Part shown: positions 18,792-26,781 of the stretch, one piece after another | Layout of the letters: the number at the start of each line of letters is the position of its first letter | Position numbering within the stretch: the first letter of the stretch is position 1 | Assembly (NCBI GenBank): GCA_964606895.1 | Contig: CAZSHX010000013.1 | Span: forward strand, 1-64,000 | Source of the DNA: CAZSHX01 sp964606895 | GTDB lineage: Bacteria > Bacteroidota > Ignavibacteria > Kapaibacteriales > UBA2268 | Direction of reading: 5' to 3' | Length of the DNA: 64,000 bases | The notes under the pieces: generated by a model | Databases searched by the model: none | What the model was told of the DNA's origin: nothing | Seen by the model: the letters and a program-made list of their open reading frames with translations, nothing else | Program-made: the position numbers and the translations under genes

Positions 18792-20051
18792 ATGATTAAA
18801 AAGTTCAAGAATTTATTTAAAGATGAGCAAAAGCCGCGGTTGATGGCTCTTGACTTCTTCAAATATATTGGTCCCGGACTTCTTGTAACCGTTGGCTTTA
18901 TTGACCCGGGAAACTGGGCTTCGAATATCGCCGCTGGTGCCACTTACGGTTATACTCTGCTTTGGATGGTAACACTATCAACAGTTATGCTCATAGTATT
19001 ACAGCATAATGCAGCTCATCTGGGAATTGCAACAGGTTTGTGCCTGTCAGAGGCGGCAACAAAGCATTTAAAGCCGTGGATCTCCCGTTCTGTCCTTTCA
19101 ACGGCAGTTTTGGCGGCGATATCAACTGCATTGGCTGAAATACTTGGGGGTGCTATAGCTTTGAATATGCTTTTTGGAATCCCATTGAGAATCGGAGCCG
19201 TATTTGTGCTTCTAACGGTTTTATGGATGCTCTACACAAATTCTTACAGAAAATTAGAAAAATATATAATTGCTTTTGTTTCGCTTATTGGTATCTCATT
19301 TATTTTTGAACTCAGTTTGGTTCATATCGAATGGGATAAAGCATTTATTGCATGGGTAACGCCAAGCTTTCCTCCCGGTTCGATGCTGATTATCATGAGT
19401 GTGCTGGGTGCTGTCGTGATGCCTCACAATTTATTTCTTCATTCGGAAATAATCCAAAGCAGACAGTGGAATCTGAAGGATGAAAATATAATCAAGCATC
19501 AGCTCAAATATGAGTTTTATGATACCTTGATTTCCATGATAATCGGGTGGGCAATTAATAGTGCTATGATACTTCTTGCGGCATCGGTATTTTTCAGGTT
19601 TCAGGTACCCGTTAATGAACTTCAGCAAGCGGAGAGGATGCTTGAGCCATTGCTTGGGAAAGCGGCTTCAATAATTTTTGCTCTTGCATTGCTTTTTGCG
19701 GGAATTTCTTCAACCGTAACTGCCGGACTTGCAGGGGGCAGTATCTTTGCAGGAATTTTCAGTGAACCTTACGATATTCATGATAATCATACCAAACTTG
19801 GAGTTGGTGCTATTTTGATTGCGGCGTTAATTCTGATTTTCTTTATTGCAAATCCGTTTCAGGGGCTGATTATATCACAGATGCTATTGAGCGTTCAGTT
19901 GCCAATAACGATATTTTTGCAGATTTACCTTACATCATCGAAAAATGTTATGGGTAAATATGCAAATACTACAATCGAACAGATTACGCTTTGGTCAGTC
20001 GGACTTGTTGTAACAGGATTGAATATAATGTTGCTGATTTCTACTTTTTAA
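18792..20051 (+). CDS. mntH: NRAMP-family Mn2+/Fe2+ transporter
   Basis: The 419-residue inner-membrane protein has about eleven predicted membrane helices. The NRAMP metal-site motifs are present: DPGN in helix 1 (residues 38-41) and MPH in helix 6 (Met210-His212, followed by NLFLHSEI). These bind Mn2+ or Fe2+ in the family, which imports divalent metals with protons. It follows ribE by 30 bases and its stop lies two bases from the stop of the convergent Rieske gene. Metal preference cannot be told from sequence alone. Confidence 0.92.
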   Translation: MIKKFKNLFKDEQKPRLMALDFFKYIGPGLLVTVGFIDPGNWASNIAAGATYGYTLLWMVTLSTVMLIVLQHNAAHLGIATGLCLSEAATKHLKPWISRSVLSTAVLAAISTALAEILGGAIALNMLFGIPLRIGAVFVLLTVLWMLYTNSYRKLEKYIIAFVSLIGISFIFELSLVHIEWDKAFIAWVTPSFPPGSMLIIMSVLGAVVMPHNLFLHSEIIQSRQWNLKDENIIKHQLKYEFYDTLISMIIGWAINSAMILLAASVFFRFQVPVNELQQAERMLEPLLGKAASIIFALALLFAGISSTVTAGLAGGSIFAGIFSEPYDIHDNHTKLGVGAILIAALILIFFIANPFQGLIISQMLLSVQLPITIFLQIYLTSSKNVMGKYANTTIEQITLWSVGLVVTGLNIMLLISTF

Positions 20052-20053
20052 GT

Positions 20054-20641
20054 CTAAAAATTAATTGTTAAGATTTTCGAAGCAAAATCGTAACTGCATG
20101 GAAACCGTTTCAAAGGTTTTTCAGCAGGACCTTTAACGACCTTAGCATTCTCAAAAGCATTATATTGCGAACCATGGCAACTGCAAATAATAAAGCGGTT
20201 TTCGTCTTTCGTTCCGCGGGATGGTAAAATTCTGCTTACTGCAATATCTTCATTCCCAAGACAATTATTGTGCGTACACATCGAAGAAAAGCAAACAAAA
20301 TCGGGTACTTTTGTCACTACATTATTAATCGTTTCATCGTGCTCTCCTGTTTTGATAATCAGAACAGGAATTCCATAATTCACACCGGGGAATTTTTTAA
20401 TTATTCCGCATCCTATTGATTTCAAATTGATAAATGGGAATTTCGATTTCGGGTCAATTTTCAAATAGGGAGTAAGTTCAAGAGTTTTGGTTATTCCGCT
20501 GTTTGTGGATTTATCCCAATCTTCTTCGCAGGACTGAAGCAAAGTGGTCATCGAACTGGAAAGCATTCCCAAACCGACTAAAGCGGCGGTATTTTTAAAA
20601 AATTTTCTACGTTCTTCACAACAATTACTATTTTCATTCAT
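20054..20641 (-). CDS. Tat-exported Rieske [2Fe-2S] protein
   Basis: A twin-arginine signal (EERRKFFKNTAALVGLGM) is followed by LLQSC, a possible lipobox (Cys38), so this may be a Tat-exported lipoprotein. The Rieske ligands are complete: Cys122-x-His124 (MCTHNNC) and Cys153-x-x-His156 (CSCHGSQY). The 195-residue length suits a small Rieske protein of a quinol-oxidising or arsenite/sulfite-type electron chain, but no cytochrome b partner is adjacent. The immediate upstream gene (20657) is a second, altered Rieske-like protein separated by 15 bases, so the two are probably co-transcribed and may act together. Confidence 0.88.
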   Translation of the reverse strand: MNENSNCCEERRKFFKNTAALVGLGMLSSSMTTLLQSCEEDWDKSTNSGITKTLELTPYLKIDPKSKFPFINLKSIGCGIIKKFPGVNYGIPVLIIKTGEHDETINNVVTKVPDFVCFSSMCTHNNCLGNEDIAVSRILPSRGTKDENRFIICSCHGSQYNAFENAKVVKGPAEKPLKRFPCSYDFASKILTINF

Positions 20642-20656
20642 GATTTAATCTATATT

Positions 20657-21433
20657 TTATCTGTAAACAACAAATTGTTTTACTAACTTATCAAATTTTG
20701 TGATGATTTCATAGAAATAAACTCCGGATTCATATTTGCTGACATCTAATTCAATCTTGTGAACTCCGGCATCGAGATAATTATATGAAATCTTCTTCAT
20801 CTCGATTCCGTTTGACGAAAAGACTCTGATTTCAACTTTTGTACTTATTTCAATTCCAAACTCGAAGCTGGTTTTTGTTGAACACGGATTTGGGTAGCAA
20901 GGGTTTGAGAAAGTCAGCGATTCTTTGTCAGTTATACTGTCGGGTTCAATCAAAGCAGGAATTTCAATGTAAATGTTATCCCCACCATCGTAAGTTAGCT
21001 CGAAACGGGAAAGGTTTCTGTGAGCCGGACCCCAAATATAAGTACCATCAACTGCAAATATAGTTCCTTGTCCGGTGCAAACAAATGTGTAAGTTTCTTC
21101 GTTGAAATCGCCTATTGGAAAACCTTCGTGGGGGCATTGCTCCGTAATGCAAATAAAATCAACATCGTAATCTGCTTTGGGTACACGGGATATAACAATT
21201 TTCGGAAATATTCCCAAGGTACCTTCCACCAACATTCTCACCGAACCCCATTCTTTTTCGAGAGCAGGGTATTGGCTGATTTTTACAGTATAAATCCCAA
21301 GGAGTTTATCCTTTTTCTTTTTTACATCAGGTTCGATTTTCCCAAGAAGAGCATGAGGGCAAGCGGCTGTGAACACACTTGCAACAAGCATTTTTTTAAG
21401 GAAATCTCTCCTCGGCTCTGTTATTTCTGACAT
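20657..21433 (-). CDS. Tat-signal Rieske-like protein with T9SS tail, one cluster ligand missing
   Basis: A Tat signal (EPRRDFLKKMLVASVFTAA) precedes a Rieske-like domain (about residues 45-150). The first ligand pair is present (Cys100-x-His102 in EQCPHEGFPIG). In the second, Cys119 is present but Gln122 stands where His is expected (CTGQGTIF), so a normal [2Fe-2S] cluster is unlikely. Residues 180-258 form a T9SS-type C-terminal domain (NPCYPNPCSTKTSFEF ... ESGVYFYEIIT). A Tat signal together with a T9SS tail is unusual. The intact Rieske gene 20054 lies 15 bases downstream. Confidence 0.85.
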   Translation of the reverse strand: MSEITEPRRDFLKKMLVASVFTAACPHALLGKIEPDVKKKKDKLLGIYTVKISQYPALEKEWGSVRMLVEGTLGIFPKIVISRVPKADYDVDFICITEQCPHEGFPIGDFNEETYTFVCTGQGTIFAVDGTYIWGPAHRNLSRFELTYDGGDNIYIEIPALIEPDSITDKESLTFSNPCYPNPCSTKTSFEFGIEISTKVEIRVFSSNGIEMKKISYNYLDAGVHKIELDVSKYESGVYFYEIITKFDKLVKQFVVYR

Positions 21434-21734
21434 TTATTTTAGTATTTAAAGTTATCAAATTTTATTTGCTTTTAAAATCAATTCAAAACCCAAATTGAGA
21501 ATGCACTTATGAAACAATCATTAAAAGCATAGAATAAATAAACGATACACTAAAATCAATATTTTGTTCATCCCGAATGAATCAAAAGTTAATTCGTGTT
21601 TTGTATTCCAAAGTTAAAATTTTTTGGGGAAAAATAATAGAAGTTAGAAAAATTGAAAATTGAGAATTATAAGGGAAATTATAAAAACAATTCTAACATC
21701 TAACCACATAACCAACTAAACATCTCAACTCGTC
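21434..21734. other. Intergenic, no gene seen
   Basis: AT-rich DNA without a supported gene. The phrase near 21697-21730 (CTAACCACATAACCAACTAA) resembles one at 24472-24505, suggesting a low-complexity dispersed sequence. The promoter for the Rieske pair should lie here, but no box is clear. Confidence 0.5.
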
Positions 21735-22427
21735 TCATTTCTTCTTTTTTTCTTCGTTGAAGATGGAGTCGGGGATTCCTTTGTTGATTTTGTAGTTTGA
21801 GTACATTATTTCGGCAGTACCCTTCACCGATTTCTTCTTCTTTGCCTTTTCGGCATCTGTGTTATTTCCAAATTTCTTTGGGAAATTATCGGGTTTTACG
21901 TCGAACATAAAAATCATTGAAACAGGAACCGAAAACTTTGTTTTTCCTACGTCGTAATTCAGCTGAAGCCCATAAGTCCCCTTGGTTTTCGTTGTTATTT
22001 CTGCCTTTCGGATAATATTATAAGTAACATCAATCCAAAGAGTTGTAAGAATAACATCCTGCGATTCCTCGAGGGGAACAATTTTTATAACGGCAGTATT
22101 GAAACCCCAAAGATTTTCATTCTTGATGAAAACAGCAGAATACTTGTTTTTGAAAAATGAAAGCGGTGAAAAGTTCAACCCTTCGCTCGGAATCATGGCG
22201 AACTGACTCGACGAAAGTTTTACCTTGTCGGGTTGCTTGAAATAGATTTTCGCATCAGTTTCGGGTACTTTCAAAAAGTCAACACTGATTTTAATATGAG
22301 CATCAACTTCGTAGTCTTTTACTTTTCCAAAATTATCGCGAACCTTTTGAATTAAAACATCAGGATTGACATTCTGCGAAAAAGCCGCAGTTGATATGAC
22401 AAGAAAGACAATTAGTAATTTTTTCAT
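21735..22427 (-). CDS. LolA-like outer-membrane lipoprotein carrier homologue
   Basis: A signal peptide (MKKLLIVFLVISTAAFS) precedes a LolA/LolB-type fold: LIQKVRDNFGKVKDYEVDAHIKI, then KIYFKQPDKVKLSS, which is typical of the family's 'tryp-x-x-P-x-k' strand region. The C-terminus is Lys-rich. It sits 13 bases after the ABC permease gene in the same orientation, so ABC ATPase, permease and this protein are probably one operon. Proteins of this kind carry hydrophobic cargo or act as periplasmic partners. The specific cargo is unknown. Confidence 0.72.
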   Translation of the reverse strand: MKKLLIVFLVISTAAFSQNVNPDVLIQKVRDNFGKVKDYEVDAHIKISVDFLKVPETDAKIYFKQPDKVKLSSSQFAMIPSEGLNFSPLSFFKNKYSAVFIKNENLWGFNTAVIKIVPLEESQDVILTTLWIDVTYNIIRKAEITTKTKGTYGLQLNYDVGKTKFSVPVSMIFMFDVKPDNFPKKFGNNTDAEKAKKKKSVKGTAEIMYSNYKINKGIPDSIFNEEKKKK

Positions 22428-22440
22428 TATTATTATCCGT

Positions 22441-23280
22441 TTAAGTTAAAATATCTCGTTTTCTGAAAATCAGCAAAGTAATTGAAAACAGCCCGATTGT
22501 ATGAAGCGACAGGATGATGCAAGCCTTTGTAAACTCTCCGAGGTCAACAGGAGAATCAAAAAGCGAGTTCCACGCATTCATGTAATTCGTAAATAAATAC
22601 GGTTTCAAATAGTGCAGAAAACCGAAATCCAGATTAGAAAGAATCAGGAATACTATAACAACAGCCATCGTTGTAACGATAGGTCCGATAGCATTTTCGA
22701 CAAGTGACGAGAAGAAAAATGCCAGTCCCGTTATCACGCTCATGCTCAATCCCGCAAATAGGTAAGTTAGAAGGAATCTCCACCAAACATCATTTCCTGC
22801 AAGGATAACCAGATTCTCAGGCCGGAAAACTATCAATTCTCCCGTTCCAAACAGTATCAGACCAAGTCCGAGACTCATCATTGCAAGGAATAAAACCAGC
22901 GAAAATGTGAAAATCAAACCTGCAATAAATTTTGAACTTAGTAGAGTGAAACGCGAAACAGGTCTGGAAAGCAAAAGCCTGTAAGTTCCTGCTGTTGCTT
23001 CTCCCGCAAGCAAATCGCCTGCAACAAGAGCAATTAAAAACGGGATATGAATTGTAAGCGAATTAAGAACAAGATAGCCAATCAGATAGCCATTCATGAA
23101 ATTGCCGACAAAACTGAAAGAATCCTTCAGACTTCTTGTCGCAAAATTTACGTAGCTGTCGCCTTCGACGAGCATCGCTATCTGGATAAGCAGAACAAGC
23201 AAGCCGATAGTTCCGAAACTGATGTAAGTCCTCAGTTTTTTAAATATCTTGTATAGCTCAATACTAATGATTGTGAACAT
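22441..23280 (-). CDS. ABC-2 type transporter permease
   Basis: The 279-residue membrane protein has about six hydrophobic helices. It shows the ABC-2 N-terminal pattern (IISIELYKIFKKLRTYISF) and the cytoplasmic segment GDLLAGEATAGTYRLLLSRPVSR, which is characteristic of this family. Its start overlaps the end of the ATPase gene by 17 bases, so the two are co-translated and form one exporter. The downstream LolA-like protein is probably part of the operon. The substrate is not evident. Confidence 0.9.
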   Translation of the reverse strand: MFTIISIELYKIFKKLRTYISFGTIGLLVLLIQIAMLVEGDSYVNFATRSLKDSFSFVGNFMNGYLIGYLVLNSLTIHIPFLIALVAGDLLAGEATAGTYRLLLSRPVSRFTLLSSKFIAGLIFTFSLVLFLAMMSLGLGLILFGTGELIVFRPENLVILAGNDVWWRFLLTYLFAGLSMSVITGLAFFFSSLVENAIGPIVTTMAVVIVFLILSNLDFGFLHYLKPYLFTNYMNAWNSLFDSPVDLGEFTKACIILSLHTIGLFSITLLIFRKRDILT

Positions 23281-24208
23281 TGCTATCCTTTTCTGTTAAG
23301 CTTAAAAAATACTCTTCGAGTGAGTTTTTGGGAACAATCGAAAAAACATCAATGCCTGCTGATACCAAAATCTTGTTGTAGTGTGGCACCATGTTTTCTG
23401 CAATTGTTATTAAAAGAGAATTTCCGTTTGAAATTCCAAACTTTGTGTCGGGTTTAGCATATTTAACAGCCTCCATCGCCTTTTCGGCATCGGCAACCTT
23501 AAATTCGACATCCAAGCTCGAACTGTTCAGAAGGTCAGAAACTGTTCCTTCAACAATTTTCTTTCCCTTATTAATTATTATCATTCTGCTTGCGACAATC
23601 TGAACTTCGTGAAGTATGTGGGACGAAAGGAAAATAGTCTTTTTCAGATTACTGCTCAGATGCAAAATCAAATCCCTGATATCCTTCATTCCCTGAGGAT
23701 CTAATCCTGTAGTCGGTTCGTCAAGGATAATCAGGTCGGGATTGTGAATCAAAGCCTGAGCGATACCGAGTCTTTGCTTCATTCCGTGGGAATACGTTTT
23801 GACCTTACTTCCTGCTCTTTCGGCAAGTCCAACGGTTTCCAGAACTTCCATAATCCGTTTTTTGGAAGTGTCGCACCCCGAAATTCTTCCGAATATCTCA
23901 AGGTTTTTGTAAGCTGTCAGAGTTTTATAAAAATCAGGCTTTTCGACTATGGCTCCGATTCTGCTCAGTATGTAATGTCTGTTTTCGAGTAAACTTTTAC
24001 CGAAAACTTTGATTTCGCCTTTAGTTGGGAAAATCAGCGACACCAGCATTCTGATTGTAGTGCTTTTTCCTGCTCCGTTAGGACCGAGGAAGCCGAACAC
24101 ATCACCGCGAAACACATTAAGGTCGAGACCGTCAACGGCAAGTACATCTTTGAATTTCTTCGAAAGATTACTAATCTCAATAATTTTTTCAGAATTTTCG
24201 TGATTCAT
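23264..24208 (-). CDS. ABC transporter ATPase
   Basis: The 314-residue ATPase has Walker A GPNGAGKST (residues 42-50), signature YSHGMKQRLGIAQ (139-151), Walker B LIILDEPTTGLDPQG (159-173) and the H-loop in LSSHILHEV. The C-terminal ~80 residues (about 230-314) are the accessory region seen in CcmA/NatA-type ATPases of ABC-2 systems. It drives the permease encoded immediately downstream (17-base overlap). The gene is first in the operon. Confidence 0.94.
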   Translation of the reverse strand: MNHENSEKIIEISNLSKKFKDVLAVDGLDLNVFRGDVFGFLGPNGAGKSTTIRMLVSLIFPTKGEIKVFGKSLLENRHYILSRIGAIVEKPDFYKTLTAYKNLEIFGRISGCDTSKKRIMEVLETVGLAERAGSKVKTYSHGMKQRLGIAQALIHNPDLIILDEPTTGLDPQGMKDIRDLILHLSSNLKKTIFLSSHILHEVQIVASRMIIINKGKKIVEGTVSDLLNSSSLDVEFKVADAEKAMEAVKYAKPDTKFGISNGNSLLITIAENMVPHYNKILVSAGIDVFSIVPKNSLEEYFLSLTEKDSNVHNH

Positions 24209-24348
24209 TTTTTATTTATTAATTACTTTGAATTTACAAACCTAATACGGTTTTCGGCTCGTTTTAGTTTCAAAAAGCGGAAGAATTTTGAAATTGGGAC
24301 AAGGAAGGGGAAAGAGAAGAATGTGGTAAGCAGGAGGTAAGACTGTTC

Positions 24349-24453
24349 ATTTCCCCCTTTGAAAAAAGGATGTCGGGAAATTATGAATTATGAATTATGA
24401 ATTTGTTAAGATTTCCTTTTCCTCCTTTGAAAAAGGGGGGCAGGGGGGATTTT
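24349..24453. repeat. Dispersed CCCTTTGAAAAAGGG-type hairpin repeats
   Basis: Two imperfect copies (near 24349-24371 and 24419-24440) carry CCTTTGAAAAAGG with flanking C- and G-runs that can pair. Between them is ATGAATTATGAATTATGAATT. Such intergenic repeats are common in related metagenome-derived genomes, from memory. No gene is supported in this stretch. Confidence 0.5.
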
Positions 24454-24499
24454 TTATCTTAAACTCTTCAACAACTAAGCAGCTAACCACCTCAACATC

Positions 24500-24616
24500 T
24501 CAACCCTTCCCGCTTTTAACTTTCGGTTTCTTTTCTTTCTTCTTCTTCTTTTTTTTGTCCGTTTTGCATAAGTTCAGACATTTTTTACCTTCACAATATT
24601 TACAGTCTTTTGACAT
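24500..24616 (-). CDS. Small Cys- and Lys-rich protein, 38 residues
   Basis: The frame reads MSKDCKYCEGKKCLNLCKTD followed by a run of lysines (KKKKKKEKKPKVK) and ends SGKG. Four cysteines spaced C-x2-C-x4-C-x3-C could bind zinc, and the basic tail could bind nucleic acid. An AGAG sequence lies about 6 bases before the ATG. It sits alone between the ABC operon and the divergent E2 gene. Support is only the patterned cysteines and the open frame. Low-complexity purine DNA could produce the Lys tail by chance, so treat it as a candidate. Confidence 0.4.
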   Translation of the reverse strand: MSKDCKYCEGKKCLNLCKTDKKKKKKKEKKPKVKSGKG

Positions 24617-24768
24617 CTTAATCTCTATTAATAATGAATTTTTAAAATACTTTTAATAATTTCTTATTTTTTTCTTATTTTAACCAAAGACGTTATATAA
24701 CAATTTTAATAATATTTTATTTTAATACAGATTACGAACAACTAATATAGATAAATTACGGAGAAAAA

Positions 24769-26466
24769 ATGAAAATTGAAGTTATCATGCCTAAAATGGG
24801 CGAATCCCTTCAAGAAGGAACAATAACCAAATGGCTTAAAAAAGTCGGTGATGCTATTGAACGAGACGAAATGATACTCGAGATTTCAACCGATAAAGTT
24901 GATACCGAAGTTCCATCGCCTGTTGGCGGCATTTTAGCCGAAATTCTGTTTCAGGAAAATGAAACCGTTGAAGTCGGTAAAGTTATTGCTTTTGTCGAAA
25001 CAGATGCAACTGCAACCATTATACCAACTCCAGCCCCAAAAATTGAAGAACAACCTATGATTGCTCAGGCACCCGTTGTGTCTCATGCTGTAGCTCAACC
25101 AGTATCCGCTTCGGAGAATATGGTCGAAGTGGTTATGCCGAAAATGGGTGAATCGCTTCAGGAAGGGACTATCACAAAATGGTTGAAAAAGGTCGGCGAT
25201 GTTGTCGAACGGGACGAAATGATTCTCGAAATTTCAACCGATAAAGTTGATACCGAAGTTCCATCGCCTGTTGGCGGCATTTTAGCTGAAATTCTGTTTC
25301 AGGAAAATGAAACCGTCGAAGTCGGAAAAGCTATCGCCAAAATTTCAACAGGTAAAGCACCAATTGTTTATAAGGCGGTTACGACGGATTCAACTCAAAC
25401 AGCTCAGCCCGTTTCAGCCCCTGCACCGTCTGTTGCTCAGGCAAATGAAATAGTCATCACCGATGGTCCTCTCGAAATTCCGAGAGAATCAGATGGAAAG
25501 TTTTTCTCTCCTTTGGTTCGTTCAATTGCAGAAACCGAAGGTATTAATCTTAATGAATTAAAAAGCATTCAGGGAACCGGAAACGAAGGCAGAATCACTA
25601 AAACCGACCTGCTTAAATATATTGAAAAGAAAAAATCATCTCCTGCAATTGTTCCGGCTCCGGCTCCAAAACCTGCTGAAACAGCTAAACCTGCTCCCGT
25701 TCATGCTACTGCTCCAACCCCTGCTCCGATGACAATTCCTGTAACATTGGGAGCAGAAGACGAAGTAATTCCGATGGACAGAATGAGACAACTCATTGCC
25801 GAGCACATGACATATTCCAAACAAACCTCTGCTCACGTTACCAGCGTTGCCGAGGCAGACGTAACAAATATTGTTAAATACAGGAACAAACACAAAGACG
25901 CTTTCGAAAAGAGAGAAGGATTCAAACTTACATATACACCTTTCTTTGCCAAAGCGGCAATCGAAGGTATCAAACTCTTTCCGAGAGTTAACGTTAGTGT
26001 TGACGGGAAAAACATTATTATGCATCGCCGGGTTCATCTCAGCTTTGCAACTGCTCTCGAAGACGGCAATCTGATTGTCCCTGTTATAAAAAGTGCCGAT
26101 GCACTTGGTATGACCGGTCTGGCAAGAGCAGTGTTTGACCTTTCCACAAGGGCGAGAACCAAAAAATTGAATCCCGATGATATTCAGGGCGGTACTTTCA
26201 CAATTACAAATGTCGGTACCTTCGGTACTTTGTTCGGAACTCCTGTAATCAATCAGCCCCAAACTGCGATTATGGGAATCGGGGCAATCAAAAAACGACC
26301 CGTTGTTAAAGAATTTAACGGCGAAGATTTGATTGTTGTTCGCGATATGGCTTATGTTTCAATCACTTATGACCATAGGGTAATTGACGGAATGCTTGCA
26401 GGGCAGTGCCTTGCGGCAATAGTCAAATCGCTTGAAAGCATGAACGAAGAAAATATTGATATTTAG
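24769..26466 (+). CDS. sucB: 2-oxoacid dehydrogenase E2 acyltransferase with two lipoyl domains
   Basis: Domains in order are lipoyl 1 (residues 1-78, lipoyl-Lys in EISTDKVDTEVPSP), a Pro/Ala linker, lipoyl 2 (about 120-196, same motif), a second linker, the peripheral subunit-binding domain (about 243-288, SPLVRSIAETEGINLNELK) and the catalytic domain (about 335-560) with YDHRVIDG (His536, Asp540). An Ala/Pro-rich linker joins the parts. The enzyme transfers acyl groups from lipoyl to CoA. Succinyl transfer is the likeliest role, but a pyruvate or branched-chain E2 cannot be excluded. It can provide the lipoyl arm missing from the Kgd-type E1 at 7408. A GGAG sequence precedes the ATG and a strong terminator follows. 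Confidence 0.9.
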   Translation: MKIEVIMPKMGESLQEGTITKWLKKVGDAIERDEMILEISTDKVDTEVPSPVGGILAEILFQENETVEVGKVIAFVETDATATIIPTPAPKIEEQPMIAQAPVVSHAVAQPVSASENMVEVVMPKMGESLQEGTITKWLKKVGDVVERDEMILEISTDKVDTEVPSPVGGILAEILFQENETVEVGKAIAKISTGKAPIVYKAVTTDSTQTAQPVSAPAPSVAQANEIVITDGPLEIPRESDGKFFSPLVRSIAETEGINLNELKSIQGTGNEGRITKTDLLKYIEKKKSSPAIVPAPAPKPAETAKPAPVHATAPTPAPMTIPVTLGAEDEVIPMDRMRQLIAEHMTYSKQTSAHVTSVAEADVTNIVKYRNKHKDAFEKREGFKLTYTPFFAKAAIEGIKLFPRVNVSVDGKNIIMHRRVHLSFATALEDGNLIVPVIKSADALGMTGLARAVFDLSTRARTKKLNPDDIQGGTFTITNVGTFGTLFGTPVINQPQTAIMGIGAIKKRPVVKEFNGEDLIVVRDMAYVSITYDHRVIDGMLAGQCLAAIVKSLESMNEENIDI

Positions 26467-26489
26467 AAATCAAGAATAATCTTTATTTC

Positions 26490-26528
26490 AAACACCCATT
26501 TGATTCAAGTATCAAATGGGTGTTTTGA
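26490..26528 (+). terminator. Intrinsic terminator after E2 gene
   Basis: Perfect 15-base arms (26490-26504 and 26511-26525) with a six-base loop, 23 bases after the stop; the 3' arm ends in GTGTTTTG. Confidence 0.88.
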
Positions 26529-26576
26529 TTTTTGAGGTTGAAAGAACATTCCGACTTTATGCAATTTCCTTTTAAT

Positions 26577-26658
26577 CATATCTTCAAAAACTTCATAACT
26601 CTATTCCCCACCTAACAAAATAAACTCCCGACGGCAAACCCGAAACGTCAATTCTTAC
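26577..26658 (-). pseudogene. Remnant of a T9SS C-terminal tail
   Basis: On the minus strand the sequence reads RIDVSGLPSGVYFVR, then after one frameshift MKFLKI and a stop. This matches the end of the neighbouring protein at 26782 (DISTLPAGLYFVRVGNRVNKFLKI). The upstream part is missing and a hairpin repeat (26661-26682) abuts it. It is a decayed 3' fragment of a paralogue. Confidence 0.7.
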
Positions 26659-26660
26659 TT

Positions 26661-26682
26661 CCCTCTCCAAGCATGGAGAGGG
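26661..26682. repeat. CCCTCTCC/GGAGAGGG hairpin repeat
   Basis: A perfect eight-pair stem with a six-base loop, followed by TAAGGGTGAGG. This is, from memory, a very common dispersed intergenic repeat in bacterial genomes. It lies right at the broken end of the T9SS-tail fragment. Confidence 0.65.
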
Positions 26683-26781
26683 TAAGGGTGAGGTTGGCTA
26701 ACTATCATTTCAATGAACAATAACAAAATATATAAACGAATATAATGATTATTTATTGCTATGTAATAGGAGTAAATATAC

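Noticed and set aside
24390..24656. Plus-strand 88-codon frame
   Set aside because: It translates dispersed repeats and low-complexity DNA (TTKQLTTST) with no support.
25636..26262. 208-residue minus-strand frame in the E2 gene
   Set aside because: It lies wholly within a clearly coding catalytic domain and has no recognisable family features.
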